Assembly: GCA_902477755.1 (NCBI GenBank)
Contig: CABSIK010000001.1
Span: forward strand, 329,185-393,184
Length of the DNA stretch: 64,000 bases
Direction: 5' to 3'
Source of the DNA: an uncultured Clostridia bacterium
GTDB taxonomy: Bacteria; Bacillota; Clostridia; Lachnospirales; Anaerotignaceae
The notes below the pieces were generated by a model, which had not been told where the DNA came from, did not search any database, and worked only from the letters and a program-made list of their open reading frames with translations. Each line of letters begins with the position of its first letter. The first letter of the stretch is position 1. The position numbers and the translations under genes are program-made. Shown one piece after another: positions 59,070 through 64,000 of the stretch.

Positions 59070-60983
59070 CTATCGTACATATTTGATAACAGGGCTATCC
59101 GCCGGCTGCATATAGAAATTATATCGGGGTACTTCGTCCTGCATATCTGGATCACAGATATATGTAGCACCATCTTTGGTAATCTCCACCCAGCCATGAG
59201 GACCATAACCGCCAGCTGCCATAGCAACTTTGCCTTCTATATATTTTGCGTCATATCCCAAACCTTTGGCAAGCTGATAAAAGGCACCAGCATAACAGAA
59301 ACAATTGCCCTGATGTTCTTCAAAAGCCAATACTGCATACCATTGATCAGATGTATAACCTTCTTTCGGTTCTACAGGGATAGGCAATTTTTTATACGAA
59401 ACATTGTCTACCACCCATTTGTAACAAGCATAGAGATCATATCCCACCTGATCGTATACATCGTTGACATGGTTGCTGATGCGAATCTGGGATTCACTGC
59501 CCTCAATGGTACCAGACTGTGTGCCGGCAGGAATCCGCAGACCATTTGTCAATGTTACATATGCCTGCGCCTGATAAAGACCAAAATGCAGTTTATGATT
59601 TGTCACATTTCCCTGTATTGTATAAATTCCATTTCCTTGGGCAGTTGCAGGATACCAATAGATATCCCCTTGATTGGCATCACGCCAAAGAGCAACCTCC
59701 ACTTTTTTCACATCATCGCTGGCAGTGATATCGGAAACATTCACTGTAAAATCACCTGTTTGCTGATTGACTGCGGTAAATGCAATATCTCCCGCCTTTG
59801 CATAAATGGGAATGTCCGCAAACGCATCCGGCATATATGTTTCACAAAGATGTGAAATCATTGCAGCACATACTGCTCTGCTTGCACTGCCTTGAGGGTT
59901 CAAGAGCCTATCTTTTCCATCTCCGCTGATCATGCCTGTGGCAACAGCCCAAGAAATAGCTTCTTTTGCAAAAGGAGATACCTTATCTGCATCCGCAAAC
60001 AAAGTCAAATCTGCTCGTTCCTGTGTATCAAAGCCTTTCTGCTGGACATAATGGAACAGCATGGTAATCATTTCTTCCCGTGTGATTTTTTCCTCCGGTT
60101 TGATAGATACTGTATTAAATCCATCCAGCAGTCCTGCCTGATCTGCCCAGAAAACCGCCGGCGCATAATAAGCATTTTCTGGAATAGAAAGCTTATTTGC
60201 AGACAGACTGACTTCCGGTGAACCATCCATACGATAAAGAACCACCGCAAACTGTACTTTGCGCAATTCTTCATTAGGCGCAAATCCACCATTGACCATG
60301 CCAGTCATAAGACCTTTGTTCATGACATAACTGACCGCAGGATAAAACCAGTTTTCTTTCTTCACATCTGCAAACAGTTCGCCACCAGTATAAGAATTGC
60401 GGCTGGTTTCTACTTGCACATTATCCGCTTCAACAGTTTCAGACAACTGAGCCGCTTCCTGCGTTTCTTCTATACTAAATGGTTCTTCAGAAACAGGAAC
60501 TTCTTTCAGTGTTCCATCTGCCAGATAAAGTAGCGCTGTATCTGAATTTTGTGTTTGTTCCGAATTTCCGGCAATCTCTATCTGTTTTTTTGCAAAATCA
60601 ATTGTATAGACCACATCATTTTCTGTCCAGATCATGGTATCCAACACAGCGGTCTTTTCTGCATCATCAAATTCCTGTGTAAATGTCACAGTTCTTTCCG
60701 TAATCTGATTTGCCTCTACAATTTCTGATGCATCATTTCCTTCATAATGAAATTGCAACTGGGCAGATTCCGGTGTTTCACTATTATCACTTAGCTGAAT
60801 CATGATTTTCACTTCATTTGTATTCTGATTTTCTTTTTCTTCCAGATACAAATATGCAAACGCCCCTTGTTCTGTTTTGTCTGCGGCATTTTCCAAGTCC
60901 TGAGCCAATACTTCTGTACCAGAAATTCCTGCAAACAATACAGCAGCCACGCCGAAAGCAGCAGCCCCGTAAAATTGCTTCAA
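59070..60983 (-). CDS. S-layer-anchored transglutaminase-like protein
   Basis: An exported protein of about 640 residues. After a signal peptide come an unknown N-terminal region (about 35-200), three SLH repeats (about 205-395: GELFADVKKENWFYPAVSYV; AVFWADQAGLLDG; AKEAISWAVATGMISGDGK), a GBS_Bsp-like module (about 405-490) and a transglutaminase-like domain with Cys, His and Asp of a triad (NCFCYAGAFYQLAKGLGY; GPHGWVEI; ICDPDMQD). TTG 60983 is 9 bases after AAGGGG; the ATG at 60992 directly abuts that site. First gene of the surface operon. Cross-linking or peptidase activity on the wall is inferred. Confidence 0.88.
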   Translation of the reverse strand: MKQFYGAAAFGVAAVLFAGISGTEVLAQDLENAADKTEQGAFAYLYLEEKENQNTNEVKIMIQLSDNSETPESAQLQFHYEGNDASEIVEANQITERTVTFTQEFDDAEKTAVLDTMIWTENDVVYTIDFAKKQIEIAGNSEQTQNSDTALLYLADGTLKEVPVSEEPFSIEETQEAAQLSETVEADNVQVETSRNSYTGGELFADVKKENWFYPAVSYVMNKGLMTGMVNGGFAPNEELRKVQFAVVLYRMDGSPEVSLSANKLSIPENAYYAPAVFWADQAGLLDGFNTVSIKPEEKITREEMITMLFHYVQQKGFDTQERADLTLFADADKVSPFAKEAISWAVATGMISGDGKDRLLNPQGSASRAVCAAMISHLCETYMPDAFADIPIYAKAGDIAFTAVNQQTGDFTVNVSDITASDDVKKVEVALWRDANQGDIYWYPATAQGNGIYTIQGNVTNHKLHFGLYQAQAYVTLTNGLRIPAGTQSGTIEGSESQIRISNHVNDVYDQVGYDLYACYKWVVDNVSYKKLPIPVEPKEGYTSDQWYAVLAFEEHQGNCFCYAGAFYQLAKGLGYDAKYIEGKVAMAAGGYGPHGWVEITKDGATYICDPDMQDEVPRYNFYMQPADSPVIKYVR

Positions 60984-61027
60984 ATATTCCATCCCCTTCG
61001 CATTTTTCCTGTTTTTTTGACATTTTC

Positions 61028-61056
61028 ATTATACATCCGTCATATAAAGCATGCAA
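61028..61056 (-). promoter_or_regulatory. Promoter of the surface operon
   Basis: TTGCAT (61051-61056), 17 bases, TATAAT (61028-61033) on the minus strand. Confidence 0.75.
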
Positions 61057-61234
61057 GGTGTTTCATATTTATTAATTACATCCAAAACCAATGATGTTTC
61101 TCATAACAAAAGAATTCCTTTATTTTACAAGCAATTCTATCATCTATAAAATTTTTTAAATTTTTCCTTAGCTTTATTCTATACATTGATATTCCATACT
61201 TTTGGACAAATACAAATGTCTTTTGTTTTATACA

Positions 61235-61276
61235 CAAAAAACCAGAACCTTCCTTAAAAGGAAAGTCCTGGTTTTA
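61235..61276 (-). terminator. Terminator of the van-type operon
   Basis: AAAACCAG and TTCC blocks pair with GGAA and CTGGTTTT, fully paired on the minus strand with G:U pairs, and followed by a T run. Between here and the surface-operon promoter I see nothing specific. Confidence 0.82.
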
Positions 61277-61297
61277 TTCATAACATGTTTCCTAACA

Positions 61298-61933
61298 TTA
61301 TACAGTTTTATCAGAAGAATTTCCAGAAAGAGGGAAATCGAAGTATGTTTCTGGATAAGGTTCATCCTTCAGGTTATAATGCCACCATTCATTTTCATAG
61401 AGTATGAACCCATTGCGTGTCATTAAACCGCACAGAAGCTGACGATTTTCTAATTCTTCCTTTGTAACATCTTCATAGGTATGATGAGATTTCTCATCCA
61501 TAAAGTCAAAACATGTTCCCATGGGAAGGAGTTCATTTGTTTCCAAGGAATACAGTGTCAAATCAATGGCACTTCCACGACTATGGCTGGATTTTTCAGC
61601 CACATAGCCCTGAGAAAGCAATTCTTCTCGCTTGATATTGGGATAATGGATTTCTTTTCTTCTGCCGTCTTCTGGTTCTGCCGCCCATCTGATAAAATTA
61701 TCAACCGCTCTTTGGGGACGATAAGCATCCCAAACCAAAAGGCCATATCCCATCTGATTTGCTTCTTTTTGTACTTCTTTCAATGCATTTGCCAATTCTT
61801 CTGTAGCGACAATACGATTGACATCGTACCCATCTACGGGCTTCCCTGTGAAATTGTCCCATGTGGCATATTTCGCATCCCAACGGATACCCGGTATCAC
61901 TTCATCCAAAAAAACAAATCCCTTTTTCATCAT
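61298..61933 (-). CDS. vanX: VanX-type D-Ala-D-Ala dipeptidase
   Basis: Zinc dipeptidase that destroys D-Ala-D-Ala so that only D-Ala-D-Lac enters the wall. The 211-residue product has all VanX residues: Arg71 in YRPQRAVDNF, zinc ligands His116 and Asp123 in SSHSRGSAIDLTL, Glu181 and His184 in ENEWWHYN (numbering from the second ATG at 61930, which reproduces VanX numbering exactly). The first ATG overlaps the ligase stop by one base. Cytoplasmic, no signal peptide. VanX homologues also serve as general D,D-dipeptidases, but the linked ligase makes the resistance role likely. Confidence 0.9.
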   Translation of the reverse strand: MMKKGFVFLDEVIPGIRWDAKYATWDNFTGKPVDGYDVNRIVATEELANALKEVQKEANQMGYGLLVWDAYRPQRAVDNFIRWAAEPEDGRRKEIHYPNIKREELLSQGYVAEKSSHSRGSAIDLTLYSLETNELLPMGTCFDFMDEKSHHTYEDVTKEELENRQLLCGLMTRNGFILYENEWWHYNLKDEPYPETYFDFPLSGNSSDKTV

Positions 61934-62967
61934 TATTTTCCTTCCTGCAATGCCATTTCAATACAATGATCAATCAATTCTGTGAAAGTCATGCCTGTTG
62001 CCAGCATCATACGAGGATAACGGCTGTAAGATGTAAAACCAGGCATAGTATTTACTTCATTGAGTACAATGCTGCCATCTTCCTGTAGGAACATATCCAC
62101 GCGAGAAAGATCTTTGCAGCCCAGAACTTTATACATTGCTTTTGCTGTTTCCTGAATTTCTTTCCGTTTTTCAACAGGCAGATTTGCAGGAACTGTAAAT
62201 ACAGCATTTTCGGAGCCTTCTTCGGGGTGATCTTCCTGATGGATACGGAAAATACCATGAGAAAGTGTGATCTGGTCTACTTCCCCTACTTTCAGATCAT
62301 CGCCATTGCCCATAACAGCACAGCCAACTTCAATACCATTGATGGCTTCTTCAATGAGAACTTTTTTATCGAATTCTCTTGCCACATCAACAGCAGCCTG
62401 CAAATCTTCAGGATTGCTTACCTTCGTTACGCCAAAGGAAGAACCGGAACGAGCAGGTTTTACAAAAACAGGATATTTCAACGCATCTGCATCTGCATCT
62501 TCACCATCATGCAAAATTTTGAATCCAGGCGCACGGAATCCATGGTTGCTTACTGTCAGGTATGTCATAGACTTATCCATACACAATACAGAAGCAGGAA
62601 TACCACAGCCAACATAAGGAATACCTGTTACTTCCAGCAGTCCCTGAATGGTGCCATCTTCCCCCATTTTGCCATGGATCATAGGGAATACAACATCAAC
62701 AGGAACCAATTCATAAGTACCGTCTTTCAGTACAAGCATGCCTTTATCCTGTTTATTGGAAGACAAAATCACGCGCTGTGTTGTTTTTTCATCCCAGTCA
62801 GCAGTGGGTTTTTCACAGAGTTTCCATTCGCCGGATCTGGAAATGCCAATATAAACGGGATCATATTTTTCTGTGTCAATATATTTCCAGATTTCTTTGG
62901 CAGACTTAATGGAAACATCATGTTCTTCAGAACAACCACCAAATAATACTGCAACCTTCTTCTTCAT
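61933..62967 (-). CDS. VanA-type D-alanine-D-lactate ligase
   Basis: ATP-grasp ligase of 344 residues. The text follows VanA-type enzymes closely: VAVLFGGCSEEHDVSIKSA, GISRSGEWKLCEKP, VFVKPARSGSSFGVTKV, GIFRIHQE and GSENAVFTVPANLP, VLNEVNTMPGFTSYSRYPRM. His243 in the omega-loop corresponds to VanA His244, the residue that favours D-lactate; D-Ala-D-Ala and D-Ala-D-Ser ligases lack it. ATG 62967 follows AAAGGAG. vanX is directly downstream. No vanH, vanR or vanS lies in the window, so D-lactate must come from another source. Confidence 0.92.
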   Translation of the reverse strand: MKKKVAVLFGGCSEEHDVSIKSAKEIWKYIDTEKYDPVYIGISRSGEWKLCEKPTADWDEKTTQRVILSSNKQDKGMLVLKDGTYELVPVDVVFPMIHGKMGEDGTIQGLLEVTGIPYVGCGIPASVLCMDKSMTYLTVSNHGFRAPGFKILHDGEDADADALKYPVFVKPARSGSSFGVTKVSNPEDLQAAVDVAREFDKKVLIEEAINGIEVGCAVMGNGDDLKVGEVDQITLSHGIFRIHQEDHPEEGSENAVFTVPANLPVEKRKEIQETAKAMYKVLGCKDLSRVDMFLQEDGSIVLNEVNTMPGFTSYSRYPRMMLATGMTFTELIDHCIEMALQEGK

Positions 62968-63430
62968 ACAATTTGCTCCTTTCAAAACATCATGGATTCA
63001 TTGTTTACATTGGCTTTACCGATCAAGTAAATTTTATTGGTTATCTAAATGATATGTGAACTTTCAAAACCCAATCCTGTCGTTTCACCACTATTCTGAA
63101 ACGCAGATTCCATTTAACCTTAATATTAAGAGTGTATCATAGATGGAAAAAAAGAACAAGATATATGACATATCTGCCTATTCCCCCAGAATTCAAATTT
63201 TATCACGCAAGCGCATAAAAATCAATGGAAATACCGCTGGAATTATATTTTCTTCACTCAAATAGGAATTCATATGTCTATTATTATGATTCTTTCTGTT
63301 TTTTATGTCTTCACATTGCAGATCTGCAAAAAAAATTTCCGTCGGACAATCCGGCGTTTTTTCTCTGTCGGGCATAGACTTATGCTCCCTGCGAAATATG
63401 TAGAACACATAATGTCAGCCTGCCAACTGC
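62968..63430. other. Non-coding gap upstream of the van-type ligase
   Basis: About 460 AT-rich bases without a credible gene. A possible promoter TTCACA-N18-TAAAAT reads toward the ligase at about 63029-63060. No vanR-type repeat was seen. Confidence 0.4.
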
Positions 63431-63860
63431 ACAAAGCCTTTACTTGCTGCCTGTAAACGGGAAAATATCCCCCATTGTAAGCTGTTCACCCACTATATCG
63501 TCATCTAATTGCTTTCTGAATATATGCCGCAATTCGGCTTTCATTTTTCCCATAGTGTCAACATAATATCCTCAGCATACAAATTCTCTGTTCCTATATT
63601 TATATTTCAGTTCACCGAATTGCTCATAAAACATTGTTGCTCTTTTGCTTTTCAAGTCCCCCGTAAATCCCGATACACTTATCGGGGGATGGTATTCCTA
63701 CAAACATATGTATAGGATTCGGGCACACCTCTGCTGCTATTATTTTTTATGCTTTTCCATTCACATAATTGTCTTAATGTCTTTCTTATTTCGGCTTCTT
63801 TTCTTTAAAAAATATCATTATCTATATTGGCGTGCATTTTTTCTGCCTTATTGCCAGAAA
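63430..63860 (-). pseudogene. Fossil IS200-type transposase
   Basis: On the minus strand pieces of a TnpA remain in several frames: IIAAEVCPNPIHMFVGIP (HUH His pair reduced to one His), DTMGKMKAELRHIFRKQL and EQLTMGDIFPFTGSK at the end. They align in order with IIAAECCPDHIHMLIRIP, DTVGKNTKKIREYINNQL and the ISLSEYIDPFTGEK end of the intact copy, but with many stops and shifts. It is older than, and divergent from, the two other copies. Confidence 0.8.
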
Positions 63861-63908
63861 GCCATCTTGAACCACATGTCCAACGCGTGATTTTTGGACA
63901 TACAAAAG

Positions 63909-63944
63909 AAAAAAGGACTTCAAATCACTTTGAAGTCCTTTTTA
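63909..63944 (-). terminator. Terminator of the rRNA operon
   Basis: GGACTTCAAA pairs with TTTGAAGTCC around a 4-base loop, with A/T runs on both sides; it lies directly after the 5S rRNA 3' end on the minus strand. Confidence 0.9.
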
Positions 63945-63951
63945 TTGGATT

Positions 63952-64000
63952 CCGGCGACCATCTACTCTCCCAGGCAGCTTCCCACCAAGTACCATCGAC
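63952..64000 (-). rRNA. rrf: 5S ribosomal RNA, 3' part, cut by window
   Basis: The minus strand reads GTCGATGGTACTTGGTGGGA at the window edge and ends GAGTAGATGGTCGCCGGA, the well-known 3' half of bacterial 5S rRNA. About 49 of roughly 117 bases are in the window; the 5' part and probably 23S lie beyond the right edge. Confidence 0.93.

Noticed and set aside
63952..64000. tRNA genes near the rRNA operon
   Set aside because: No cloverleaf or CCA-ended sequence was recognised here or elsewhere in the window.

Overview
The window reads as chromosomal DNA of a low-to-moderate GC, spore-forming anaerobic Clostridia bacterium. The evidence is a spoVACDE operon, an oxygen-sensitive pyruvate formate-lyase, an agr peptide quorum-sensing locus, a glmS ribozyme, a PTS mannitol system and low-GC Firmicutes-type ribosome binding sites. 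Lachnospirales (something near Anaerotignum) is my best guess; it is not proven here. Nearly every gene is on the minus strand and the right edge enters a 5S rRNA gene on the same strand, so the replication origin probably lies beyond the right end.

Layout. 1-1.4 kb: 3' part of a helix-turn-helix protein. 1.6-4.6 kb: agr locus (AgrA, AgrC, AgrD, AgrB). 5-8.9 kb: a small unknown two-gene unit, a TetR and a MarR regulator, and a MarR-controlled MFS-CBS fusion transporter. 9.2-11.8 kb: pantothenate genes panG-like/panB/panC. 12.2-15.2 kb: OmpR/HAMP two-component system with a PepSY lipoprotein. 15.3-21.8 kb: F1Fo ATP synthase operon in which the delta subunit C-terminal domain is fused to the N-terminus of alpha and no free atpH exists. 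22-23 kb: PadR regulator with two clear operators beside a decayed gene. 23.4-26.6 kb: pflA-pflB behind a ZTP (pfl-motif) riboswitch. 26.7-27.3 kb: frameshifted IS200-like element. 27.4-34.6 kb: mannitol operon mtlR-mtlA-mtlD-ptsH-ptsI. 35-37.1 kb: glmS with its ribozyme. 37.3-40.4 kb: a GHL10-type surface hydrolase and an AroE-AroK fusion. 40.5-41.8 kb: an XRE/membrane-protein pair with a four-copy operator array, and an HD-domain protein. 41.9-44.7 kb: spoVACDE and a divergent HAD phosphatase. 44.7-45.4 kb: intact IS200-like element. 45.5-55.3 kb: homoserine dehydrogenase, DUF6132, rhodanese, uppP, dus, a fluoride-riboswitch-controlled CLC-F antiporter, DUF2156 and GNAT proteins, mutY and a formate/nitrite transporter. 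55.5-61 kb: a four-gene surface operon (SLH-transglutaminase protein, MBOAT acyltransferase, AlgX-like protein, lipoprotein). 61.3-63 kb: VanA-type D-Ala-D-Lac ligase and VanX. 63.4-64 kb: a fossil IS200 transposase and the 3' end of a 5S rRNA.

The central-metabolism genes fit a fermentative life: mannitol uptake through the PTS, pyruvate split by PFL to acetyl-CoA and formate, a formate-channel-family protein, and an ATP synthase whose c subunit lacks the usual Na+ ligands. The items most worth checking are the delta-alpha ATP synthase fusion, the vanA-type/vanX pair without vanH or vanRS, the SLH-transglutaminase/O-acetylation operon, the agr locus, and the MFS-CBS fusion. Start codons were chosen from visible ribosome binding sites and are often downstream of the longest open frame.
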